The translations under genes were made by a program, and so were the position numbers. Under the pieces are notes generated by a model. It had not been told where the DNA came from. It searched no databases and saw only the letters and a list, made by a program, of their open reading frames with translations. Below, piece by piece: positions 32,816-40,670 of a stretch of DNA of 64,000 nt (positions are counted from its first letter, which is position 1; every line of letters begins with the position of its first letter). The stretch is from assembly GCA_905212975.1 (NCBI GenBank), contig CAJMGO010000005.1, positions 28,940-92,939 on the forward strand. Direction: 5' to 3'. The DNA comes from CAJMGO01 sp900557305. Its GTDB lineage: Bacteria > Bacillota_I > Bacilli_A > RF39 > UBA660.

Positions 32816-34009
32816 CTATATTATTTCACTTTTTAAATTACTATTTTTTAATACTTCTATCAATTTATCGATTTCATCTTTTGTATTAAAAAATCCAAAA
32901 CTAATTCTAACAGTATTTTTAACCCCTATTTCTTCTTTTAATATCTTAGAGCAATGGTTCCCTGCTCTAACACAGATATGATATTTATTTAAGTAAATTG
33001 CTAAATCCTGAGCAAATACATCTTTATAATTGAAAGCTATTATAGACCCTTTGCTATTTTCATTATATAAAATAATGTTATCTATCTCCTTTAGTCTTTT
33101 TACAGCATATTCTTTTAAAGAAGTTTCATATTCTTCTATTTTTTCCATTCCTAAATTATTTAAATAATCAATAATACTACCAAAAGCTACAACACCTGCT
33201 ATATTTGGCGTACCTGCTTCAAAACAATGTGGAATATCACTATAAACCCTAACACCATCCGATGAAAAAGTTGCATTCATTCCACCACCAAATATAATAG
33301 GCTTCATATTATTTAATTTTTCTTCTTTTCCATATATTACACCAACTCCAGTAGGTCCATACATTTTATGTGCCGAAAAAGCCATAAAATCAACATCTAA
33401 ATCTTGAACATCAACTTTCGTATGTGCAATAGATTGAGCAGCATCAACAATTACATCTGCACCAATAGCATGAGATAAAATAGCTATTTTTTTAATGTCT
33501 CTTTTATCTCCAATAACATTCGTAACTTGTGCAAGAGAAACTACTTTAGTTTTATTAGATAAACATGCTTTAAAATTATCTATAGTAACTAAATTGTCAT
33601 CATTTAATTCTATATATTTTATGACAATACCAAGTTCGTCTTTAAGTTCATACCATTGAAGAACATTTGAGGCATGTTCACTTTTTGTTATTATAACTTC
33701 ATCCCCCTTTTTTAGGATGTTTTTATAATAACCAAATATTATTTTATTTAATGAATCACTGCAGTTATTAGTAAATATAATTTCTTTACTGCTTCTTGCA
33801 TTAATAAAATCTCTTACCTTTTTTCTTGTTCCTTCATACATAGTATCAACTTTTAAACTAATATCATAATCCCCTCTATGTGCATTAGCTGAATAATGAT
33901 TATAGTATTCATTGGTTGCGAAAGAAAGAATTTTAGGCTTTAATGTAGTTGCACCATTATCAAAATAAATAATGCCTGATTCTAACATTTCAAAATCATT
34001 TCTATTCAA
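32816..34009 (-). CDS. sufS: SufS-type cysteine desulfurase
   Basis: A 397-aa PLP enzyme. The PLP lysine is in AFSAHKMYGPTGVG, the active cysteine is in RAGNHCSKIL, and the group II hallmark FDNGATTLKPK is at the start. It supplies sulfur to the SUF scaffold. The start is TTG at 34009 with a strong GGAGGTGAT site, giving MNRNDFEML. It follows the sufD-like gene by 4 bp. No sufU or sufE gene is seen in the window, although SufS enzymes usually need one. Confidence 0.92.
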   Translation of the reverse strand: MNRNDFEMLESGIIYFDNGATTLKPKILSFATNEYYNHYSANAHRGDYDISLKVDTMYEGTRKKVRDFINARSSKEIIFTNNCSDSLNKIIFGYYKNILKKGDEVIITKSEHASNVLQWYELKDELGIVIKYIELNDDNLVTIDNFKACLSNKTKVVSLAQVTNVIGDKRDIKKIAILSHAIGADVIVDAAQSIAHTKVDVQDLDVDFMAFSAHKMYGPTGVGVIYGKEEKLNNMKPIIFGGGMNATFSSDGVRVYSDIPHCFEAGTPNIAGVVAFGSIIDYLNNLGMEKIEEYETSLKEYAVKRLKEIDNIILYNENSKGSIIAFNYKDVFAQDLAIYLNKYHICVRAGNHCSKILKEEIGVKNTVRISFGFFNTKDEIDKLIEVLKNSNLKSEII

Positions 34010-34013
34010 TATA

Positions 34014-34799
34014 TCACCTCCAATATTTGTCTATTTTTTTTGCTACATCAATGTTATCCGTTCTTAAAAAACCTTCAAGTAATAGCTTTATAGCATCTAA
34101 TTCATTTATACCTCTAGATGTCATATAAAATATTTCATCAGAATCAAATTTCCCAATATATGCAGAATGATTAGCTACAACATCTTGCTCATCAATTATA
34201 AGAACAGGTTTTATTATGTTTTCAACATCATTCATATTTACAATTTTATTATTTTGATTCAAATTACAATTTTTAATTCCTTTATATACTATTCCGGTAA
34301 CATTAAAAGTTATATTACCTTCTCCTATACTTACACCCTTATTTTTAATTTCACTTGTTGTATCTTTAAAATTATGATATACCATAATATCATATTTTTG
34401 TTTTCCTAAACCAAGTGTTTTAAAATCATAATAAATTTTAGAATTAACTCCATTTAAATATATTAAATCAAGTTCTCTTACACACTTGCATTCATAAAAT
34501 TTATTTATATTTAAAGTACAATTCGATTTTATATAATATTTATATTGTACCTTAATATTTTTCACATCTTTATTTATAAATAAATCCGCACATACATTAT
34601 CATCTAATTCAATTGCTATATCGTACTTAGATTCACATTTACATTTAAAATCAAATTCTATAGATGTAGATTCTCTTACAAATATGTTAATCTTAGTAAC
34701 ATCATATATATCAAACTTATCAGATAAACTTACAATAATTTTTTCATCACTATTTAATAATTTAACCTCATCACATTTAATACTAATTCTATTTTTCAT
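34014..34799 (-). CDS. sufD: SufB/SufD-family scaffold protein (short)
   Basis: A 261-aa SufB/D beta-helix protein. The conserved C-terminal part is visible: DVVANHSAYIGKFDSDEIFY, MTSRGINELDAIKLLLEGFL, the Fe-S or flavin-binding His in ANHSA, and the dimer-closing helix. Length is well below the usual SufD (about 430 aa) or SufB (about 465 aa). The N-terminal helical domain is missing. Only one SufB/D gene is present in this cluster, so a second copy may lie elsewhere or one protein may serve both roles. It overlaps sufC by 11 bp. Confidence 0.78.
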   Translation of the reverse strand: MKNRISIKCDEVKLLNSDEKIIVSLSDKFDIYDVTKINIFVRESTSIEFDFKCKCESKYDIAIELDDNVCADLFINKDVKNIKVQYKYYIKSNCTLNINKFYECKCVRELDLIYLNGVNSKIYYDFKTLGLGKQKYDIMVYHNFKDTTSEIKNKGVSIGEGNITFNVTGIVYKGIKNCNLNQNNKIVNMNDVENIIKPVLIIDEQDVVANHSAYIGKFDSDEIFYMTSRGINELDAIKLLLEGFLRTDNIDVAKKIDKYWR

Positions 34800-35523
34800 C
34801 TATATACTTTCCATAACCATTTTCTTCAATTTCTTTTACAAGATCAAATGATGAGGTTTTAACAATAGTGCCATTTATCATTACATGAACAAAATCAGGT
34901 TTTATATAATCAAGAAGTCTATTATAATGAGTAATTAAAAGAATAGAACTTTCACTATTATCATAATACTCTTTAACGCTCTCACCAACAAGTTTTAAAC
35001 TATCAACATCAAGCCCTGAATCAATTTCATCTAACATAATAAATGAAGGTTTCAACATATACATTTGAACAATTTCATTTTTCTTTTTTTCTCCTCCACT
35101 GAAACCTTTATTAACACTTCTATGAATCATTTCTTTTTTTAAATCCATTTTTTCATATGTACTATTAATTTCCTTTATAAAATCAAATAGTTTAAAATCA
35201 TTATTAAATACAGCAGCTTTTAAGAAATCTGCATTAGTAACGCCATCTATTTCAACAGGATTCTGCATTCCTAAAAAAATACCTAATTTAGATCTTTTAT
35301 CTGGTGTTAAATCATTAAGTAATTGATCATCATAGTAAATTTTTCCACTTGTAATTTCATATTTTTTATCACCCATAATTACCTTAGTAAGTGTACTTTT
35401 ACCAGTACCATTTGGACCCATGATTACATGTATTTCGCCACTATTAATAGTTAAAGAAAAATCTTTTAATATTTGTTTTCCTTCTACATTAACATTTATT
35501 TTATCTATTTTCAAAGTATGCAT
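34789..35523 (-). CDS. sufC: SufC ATPase
   Basis: A 244-aa ABC-type ATPase that drives conformational change of the SufBCD scaffold. Walker A is MGPNGTGKSTL, the signature is NKGFSGGEKKKNEIVQ, Walker B is FIMLDEIDSGLD, and the H-loop is LLITHYNRLL. The SufC hallmark GGEKKKNEI is clear. I choose the ATG at 35523 with an AGGAG site; six upstream codons overlap this site. First gene of the suf cluster; two inverted repeats lie in the divergent region upstream. Confidence 0.94.
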   Translation of the reverse strand: MHTLKIDKINVNVEGKQILKDFSLTINSGEIHVIMGPNGTGKSTLTKVIMGDKKYEITSGKIYYDDQLLNDLTPDKRSKLGIFLGMQNPVEIDGVTNADFLKAAVFNNDFKLFDFIKEINSTYEKMDLKKEMIHRSVNKGFSGGEKKKNEIVQMYMLKPSFIMLDEIDSGLDVDSLKLVGESVKEYYDNSESSILLITHYNRLLDYIKPDFVHVMINGTIVKTSSFDLVKEIEENGYGKYIDEK

Positions 35524-35624
35524 ACAATCAACTCCTATCAATCATTATACTAAATAAATAGAAAAAAATAAAGAATTACTTGTTTATTAAGAATATTTTA
35601 AAAAAAAAATCACATAAAAAAATA

Positions 35625-35672
35625 GAATATTCGCAGATATTCACCAAACAAAAGAAAATTATTTTTCTTTTG
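35625..35672. promoter_or_regulatory. Two inverted repeats between sufC and the HIT gene
   Basis: GAATAT-TCGCAG-ATATTC (35625-35642) and a perfect 10-bp stem CAAAAGAAAA/TTTTCTTTTG with a 4-nt loop (35649-35672). They lie in the divergent promoter region and could be operator sites or a small hairpin. Confidence 0.4.
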
Positions 35673-35685
35673 TTTTATTTTAATG

Positions 35686-35691
35686 TATAAT
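35686..35691 (+). promoter_or_regulatory. Predicted -10 box of the HIT gene
   Basis: Perfect TATAAT, 24 bp upstream of the HIT ATG at 35715; the -35 is weak. Confidence 0.4.
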
Positions 35692-35714
35692 ATTAATAGA
35701 AAGAAGGTAAAAAA

Positions 35715-36080
35715 ATGAATAACTGTTTATTTTGTAAAATAATTAATAATGAAATTCCTTCATATACTTTATATGAAGATGAAGTAGTTAAAGTGTTTCT
35801 AGATATTGAACCAAAAAGTAATGGTCATACACTAATAATACCAAAAAAACATTTTTTAGATTTGGATGATATAGATGAAGAAACATTAAAACATATATTT
35901 AATGTTGCTAAAAAATTAAAAAAGAAATTAGAAGAAAAATTAAACCCATCAGGTATAACACTTGTTCAAAATAATGGAAGTGTACAAGAAGTAAAGCACT
36001 ATCATCTTCATTTGATTCCTACCTATGAAAATAATAAAATCGAAGATGTTAAAGAAGTATATAAAAAAATAAGTGAATAA
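35715..36080 (+). CDS. HIT-family nucleotide hydrolase/transferase
   Basis: A 121-aa HIT protein. The N-terminal CLFCKIINNEIP and the histidine triad HYHLHLIP (H-x-H-x-H-phi) are both present. HIT proteins cleave dinucleotide phosphates or adenosine phosphoramidates. The family length of 110-140 aa is met. It is a single plus-strand gene with an AAGAAGG site and a hairpin terminator. Confidence 0.92.
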   Translation: MNNCLFCKIINNEIPSYTLYEDEVVKVFLDIEPKSNGHTLIIPKKHFLDLDDIDEETLKHIFNVAKKLKKKLEEKLNPSGITLVQNNGSVQEVKHYHLHLIPTYENNKIEDVKEVYKKISE

Positions 36081-36097
36081 TATGCACTTATTTTTTT
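36068..36097. terminator. Bidirectional terminator after the HIT gene
   Basis: Stem AATAAGTG/CACTTATT with T runs on both sides, between converging genes. Confidence 0.75.
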
Positions 36098-36783
36098 ATA
36101 TATGTTTTATTGCACTTTATGTTTTTTTCTAAAATTTCATCAATATTCTTGTCATTAAATCCATCAAATTCTTTATCTAATTCATTATACTCATCATTTC
36201 TAATAATTTTTAACATCATAATATAATTTTTAATAGTTTCAATTGGATCTAAATTTATTTCATTTTCTTCATAGAATTTTTTTGTATTATTATATATATT
36301 TATAAATTTTTCTTTGTTTATTTCTTTATCATAACTTTCTTTATCTTCTATATATAGTGGTAAAATATTTTTCAATTTATCAGCTAATTTTTCATCTATA
36401 CTTTTTAATAATAAACACTTGCTCAATCCATCAGACATTACAAAATTTCTAACACTTTCTACACTTCTTTTTTGCATATAAATATCATTTCTTAACAATT
36501 CAATTAAATTAGAAAATGAAGATGCACTTAACATTTTGTTAAATAAAACTCTATCATTTTCATTTAATAAATTTACTTTTGATTTATAATTTAATTCATA
36601 AAATATATTTAAGAAAAATATTTCAATTTCATATAATGGGATAATTAAATCTTGATCTTTAAATAACTCGTAGTACAATAAATTTTCCTGAACAAAAAAT
36701 ATATCTGGCATATCATTTGAAATATAAGAATCTTGTCTTTTTAAACACTCATTACATATTAAATTTCTAATTTTTTTATTCAT
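36088..36783 (-). CDS. Hypothetical 231-aa protein
   Basis: A cytoplasmic, helix-rich protein with no recognised domain. The start has a Cys pair (ICNEC), and short charged helices follow (SVESVRNFVMSDGLSKCLLL, NIYNNTKKFYEENEINLDPI). There is no signal peptide or TM segment. The start at 36783 has an AGGAGATG site; the ATG at 36789 lies within that site. It lies between the HIT gene and the giant pilin-like gene, whose terminator is just upstream, so it is its own unit. Function is unknown. Confidence 0.55.
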   Translation of the reverse strand: MNKKIRNLICNECLKRQDSYISNDMPDIFFVQENLLYYELFKDQDLIIPLYEIEIFFLNIFYELNYKSKVNLLNENDRVLFNKMLSASSFSNLIELLRNDIYMQKRSVESVRNFVMSDGLSKCLLLKSIDEKLADKLKNILPLYIEDKESYDKEINKEKFINIYNNTKKFYEENEINLDPIETIKNYIMMLKIIRNDEYNELDKEFDGFNDKNIDEILEKNIKCNKTYIKK

Positions 36784-36820
36784 AAGCATCTCCTTTCACG
36801 TATTATAACACATAATTATC

Positions 36821-36846
36821 AAAAAAAGCAGAATTTCTGCTTTTTT
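36821..36846 (-). terminator. Terminator of the giant pilin-like gene
   Basis: Perfect stem AAAAAGCAGAA and its complement around one T, with a T run; it spans the stop codon. Confidence 0.85.
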
Positions 36847-39800
36847 ATACTGAATTTTGGACATGCACTACTGTCCATCCGCTATTGTTACTACAATTAT
36901 TATCAAAACAAGCTCTTATGCACTTATATGCATCTTTTGTTCCATTAAACGTAGTCTGACCAATTGTTATATTGCCTTCATTCCATGGAGCAGTACAACC
37001 TGTATTTGAAGCTGTTTTCATATCTTCTGGTGATGAAGTGCAACAATTTGCAACAGTTGGATTATTCTTACAAGCTTGTGTTGAATTATCTTGAATTTGA
37101 TATTTAACAGCACCTTTATAATAAGCTTGTATATGGACTGTTCCTGTACATTTAGTGTTAACTGCTCCTTGTTTCAAATTTGTACACCAACCTGTACCAC
37201 AATAATTTCTAACTCCTCCAGTATTATCCGTTTTATATGTAAAAGGTGATATTTTTAATTTTATTGTTGATTTTTCACTAAAATTACCTGCATTATCTAT
37301 TGCCAATACATATACAAGAGTGTCATAATTTCCAGACCATGTACCTTTTATACTTGAAGTATTACCACTTATTGTCAAATTATTTCCCCAATTTTCACGC
37401 CAAGTACTATTATCATAGCTATATTGTATTTTTTGAATTTTTGAACCTGTGTCAGTTGATGAAGCAGTAAGTACAACAGGACCAGTAGTAATAGATCCGG
37501 ATGTATAATTTGAATTTCCTACTTTGGCACTGATTGTTGGTTTTGTAGGTGCAGTTCTATCTATCCTTAAAGGCATAGATGAAATATCGCTATAGTTTCC
37601 AGCATTATCTTTTGCTCTAGCGTAAAGCGTCGTATTTCTGTCTGCTCCCCATGTACTAACTACACTTGCATTATTGCCACTATAACTTAATGTTCCCCAT
37701 TTTCCCCATGAACTTTTATCATAACTATATTGTATTTCGGTAACTTTTGATAGTTCATCAGATGATGTACCAGTAATTGTTACTTCTTTGTTTGTCCAAC
37801 CACCAGTATAAGTTTTTGAAGTATTCTTTAATACAGCACTGATTGTTGGGGTTGCTGGTGCATTCCTATCAATATACATTTTAATTGGATATTTTGTTAT
37901 ATTACCTGTGTTATCTGTAATAGTTATTACTAGATATCTTGCACCTGAACCAGTTACAGTATGAGTAAATGTTGTTCTATTGGTATTAGCTTCCATTGTT
38001 TTACTACTATTACCAATTATATTTGTAGAAAGTGTCGCACTACCAGATCCATTCCATTCCCATTTCCAATTCTTTATACCACTACCATTACTATCGTTTA
38101 CATCAAAATCAAGATAGTATCCATAATTTTTCCATCCACTTATTTCAGATCCTGATGATATTCCACCACCTGATGATTTTTCAAATTTTAAAGGCCCTCT
38201 TGTTCCATCTGAATTTTTATATTCGTACCCTTTTATATTTAAACTTGGAGCTTTACTATCTACAAATACATTAGCAGTTTTTGAGCATGTTACTTTATTT
38301 CCTACTTTATCTGATATTGTATATGATAAATTTTCAGTTTGTTTTGTTATGCCTGATGTTTCATATTTCCAATCATTTGTTGATGATGTTGTACATCCAC
38401 TTTTTTTATCTTCACATCTCAACGCAATAGTTGCAGATTTTCTCCAACTTGTTGATTCTCCATTCCAAACACATGTTGGTGCGGTAGTATCTATTTGAGT
38501 TATATTATAAGTGTTTTCACTTTGAACAATATTTAAACCATCAGTTACTCTTACAATTAAACTTTCAGCATTTTCAGAATTAAATTTTAAATCTTCAGTA
38601 TATGTTGACCATATATTTTCGTTGCTTAAACTTGGAATATCACCCTCTGTAAAAAATCTTAAATATTGTTTTTTGAAATCACCTTCTGGGAATGTACAAG
38701 AGGCAGTTTTACTTTTTGCCCATCCCTCTGGACTTATTTTACATTCTGGCTTTTTTATTACATCAGTCGTTATACTTTTTTCTTCACTTTCTGTATAACT
38801 TTTTTTATTTAATGTATTTGCTGTTTTATATGTATTATTAATCACTCTTACTTTTGCTTTATATGTATGATTTTGTAATACCGGTTTAAATGTATATGTA
38901 TTTTCTGTTATAACTTCTGTCCAACCATTATCCTCTAAATAAAATTGATAACCATATATTCCCGATTCATTATCTTCTCCTGATGCTACAAGAGTTATAG
39001 AATTACCTGTTTTCTTATAACTAAAATCTACATCAGTTGGAGTTGTTGGATCAATTGTTGTAATAGTCATTGTAGAGTTATTATCAACATAGTTATTACC
39101 ATCATATGTATTTGCTATTATAACTGCATTTTCTTTTAATAAAATTTGTTGTGTTTTGTTATCTGTTTGATACCATACATTATTTTCAATTTTATTAGTT
39201 GATACGGAGCAAGAATTTGGTTCAGGTCTATATATATTAGACTTAGAATCAGAACATTTTTTTACATTTTTAGAAAGTGTTATATTTTTTTCATTCGTTA
39301 ATACCTTAAAATAATATTTTGGATTGCTTATACCTTCAGAGTCATATTTAATAATTACATTTTTTTCATATGAATAACCGTTTGGATTTATTTCGAATTC
39401 AGGCTTATTCATATTTTTAGTACTAATATTTTTAGATTGTTTTGCTTGCTTTAAGCTAGAATTAACAACCACTAATTCAACAGTATATTCTGTTTCTTTT
39501 TTTAAATTTTTAAACATATATGTATTTTGATTTTGTTTCTGTGCTATAGTACTAATTAATTTTTTTCCTAAATATAAATTTAAAGTATATGAAGTATTTT
39601 GCATATCTTTATCATCAATTATTTTATTCTCATCTACTGCTACTGTTATTGTATTTGTTGTAGAAGAAAGATTAAATGCATCATTTTCTAATTTAGGAGT
39701 AGATGGATTAAGCTTTGAACAATCTTTATCAATTTCTAGATTGTCAATTGTTCCATAGGCACAATATCTTCCATCCGTGATATAGTACGAATTGATTTTT

Positions 39801-40090
39801 CCATCAATCTCTACAAATTTACCAGAAATAAGATTTGAAATAATATATTTTTTATTCTTTAATTCCGTTATATCTATACCATAATCTACACCTGGTGTTA
39901 TTGATATTTGATTTTCATTCAAATATAAAGTTAATCCTCTTGATGCTTCAATTACACTGTTTTTAAATGCTGATTGTCTACTTTTTTCAACTTGTGATGT
40001 AACTAATGGAACAGCTATTAAAGCTATTATTGCAAGTACTACTATTACTGCCAAAAGTTCTATTAAAGTAAATCCTTTTTTCTTTTTCAT
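36845..40090 (-). CDS. Giant pilin-like protein with Ig-like modules and Cys-rich C-terminus
   Basis: A 1081-aa protein starting with a complete prepilin leader (MKKKKGFTLIELLAVIVVLA) and pilin helix (to about residue 50), then a pseudopilin-like part with a Cys pair (RYCAYG, DKDCSK, about 125-142). FN3/Ig-like modules follow. The last two are close repeats, each framed by DR-APT-PTISA and IQYSYD-S, with DNAGN near the end (about residues 750-960). The C-terminal 120 residues hold ten Cys (GTGWC, ANCC, CIRACFDNNC). Usual pilins are 140-200 aa. A filament-tip adhesin or minor pilin is the natural reading. It is a single gene with its own terminator. Confidence 0.85.
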   Translation of the reverse strand: MKKKKGFTLIELLAVIVVLAIIALIAVPLVTSQVEKSRQSAFKNSVIEASRGLTLYLNENQISITPGVDYGIDITELKNKKYIISNLISGKFVEIDGKINSYYITDGRYCAYGTIDNLEIDKDCSKLNPSTPKLENDAFNLSSTTNTITVAVDENKIIDDKDMQNTSYTLNLYLGKKLISTIAQKQNQNTYMFKNLKKETEYTVELVVVNSSLKQAKQSKNISTKNMNKPEFEINPNGYSYEKNVIIKYDSEGISNPKYYFKVLTNEKNITLSKNVKKCSDSKSNIYRPEPNSCSVSTNKIENNVWYQTDNKTQQILLKENAVIIANTYDGNNYVDNNSTMTITTIDPTTPTDVDFSYKKTGNSITLVASGEDNESGIYGYQFYLEDNGWTEVITENTYTFKPVLQNHTYKAKVRVINNTYKTANTLNKKSYTESEEKSITTDVIKKPECKISPEGWAKSKTASCTFPEGDFKKQYLRFFTEGDIPSLSNENIWSTYTEDLKFNSENAESLIVRVTDGLNIVQSENTYNITQIDTTAPTCVWNGESTSWRKSATIALRCEDKKSGCTTSSTNDWKYETSGITKQTENLSYTISDKVGNKVTCSKTANVFVDSKAPSLNIKGYEYKNSDGTRGPLKFEKSSGGGISSGSEISGWKNYGYYLDFDVNDSNGSGIKNWKWEWNGSGSATLSTNIIGNSSKTMEANTNRTTFTHTVTGSGARYLVITITDNTGNITKYPIKMYIDRNAPATPTISAVLKNTSKTYTGGWTNKEVTITGTSSDELSKVTEIQYSYDKSSWGKWGTLSYSGNNASVVSTWGADRNTTLYARAKDNAGNYSDISSMPLRIDRTAPTKPTISAKVGNSNYTSGSITTGPVVLTASSTDTGSKIQKIQYSYDNSTWRENWGNNLTISGNTSSIKGTWSGNYDTLVYVLAIDNAGNFSEKSTIKLKISPFTYKTDNTGGVRNYCGTGWCTNLKQGAVNTKCTGTVHIQAYYKGAVKYQIQDNSTQACKNNPTVANCCTSSPEDMKTASNTGCTAPWNEGNITIGQTTFNGTKDAYKCIRACFDNNCSNNSGWTVVHVQNSV

Positions 40091-40155
40091 ATTTTATCCT
40101 ACCTTTATTGATTTATATACTTTTAGTATAAATTATTTAAATTATAAATACAGTT

Positions 40156-40177
40156 AAAAAGAAGAATTATTCTTCTT
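40156..40177 (-). terminator. Terminator after the lipoprotein gene
   Basis: Palindromic stem AAGAAGAA/TTCTTCTT and a short T run on the minus strand. Confidence 0.65.
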
Positions 40178-40598
40178 AATTGTTTATTATTTCGTATTCA
40201 ACTTTGAAGGCATTTTCCAAACTCATATCTATATTTGTTGTAATTTCTTTTGATTCTCCAGCTTCTATTTTTCCACCAACATAAGCAATTATTGTCTTTA
40301 TTAAATTATCATCTTTATCTTTTACGTATATTCTAAACATACCTACTTGTATGTTTTTATCTGTTGGGTTTGAAACCAAAGTTACCAATGTAGATGAATG
40401 TTCTGTTGTTTGTAAAGATGTATTTGTTAATTGTAATCCACCAACTTCTTTATCTTCAATAATTCCTTGATTTGTATTATATTTTATATTGTTTATTTCT
40501 TCTTTTTTTTCATCGTTTTTTTTATTACATCCACATCCTGTTACAAATACTAATAAAGAAACTAAAAATATACTAAATAAACTTATACTTTTTTTCAT
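40176..40598 (-). CDS. Small lipoprotein (FxLYD-like beta-sandwich)
   Basis: A 140-aa lipoprotein. The start at 40598 gives a lipoprotein signal (MKKSISLFSIFLVSLLVFVT then GCGCNKK) and has an AGGAAA site. The mature part is one small beta-sandwich (GLQLTNTSLQTTEHSSTLVT, NPTDKNIQVGMFRIYVKDKD, VGGKIEAGESKEITTNIDMS), similar in pattern to FxLYD or DUF3426-like domains. Two Cys lie at the lipidation site. Function is unknown; surface-exposed on the membrane. It has its own promoter and terminator. Confidence 0.65.
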   Translation of the reverse strand: MKKSISLFSIFLVSLLVFVTGCGCNKKNDEKKEEINNIKYNTNQGIIEDKEVGGLQLTNTSLQTTEHSSTLVTLVSNPTDKNIQVGMFRIYVKDKDDNLIKTIIAYVGGKIEAGESKEITTNIDMSLENAFKVEYEIINN

Positions 40599-40624
40599 AA
40601 ATAATTTCCTACTTTCTATATAAA

Positions 40625-40654
40625 AGTATACTATTAAAAACAATAAGCTGTCAA
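40625..40654 (-). promoter_or_regulatory. Predicted promoter of the lipoprotein gene
   Basis: Minus-strand TTGACA, 18-bp spacer, TATACT. Confidence 0.65.
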
Positions 40655-40670
40655 CCAAAAAAAGAAAAAC

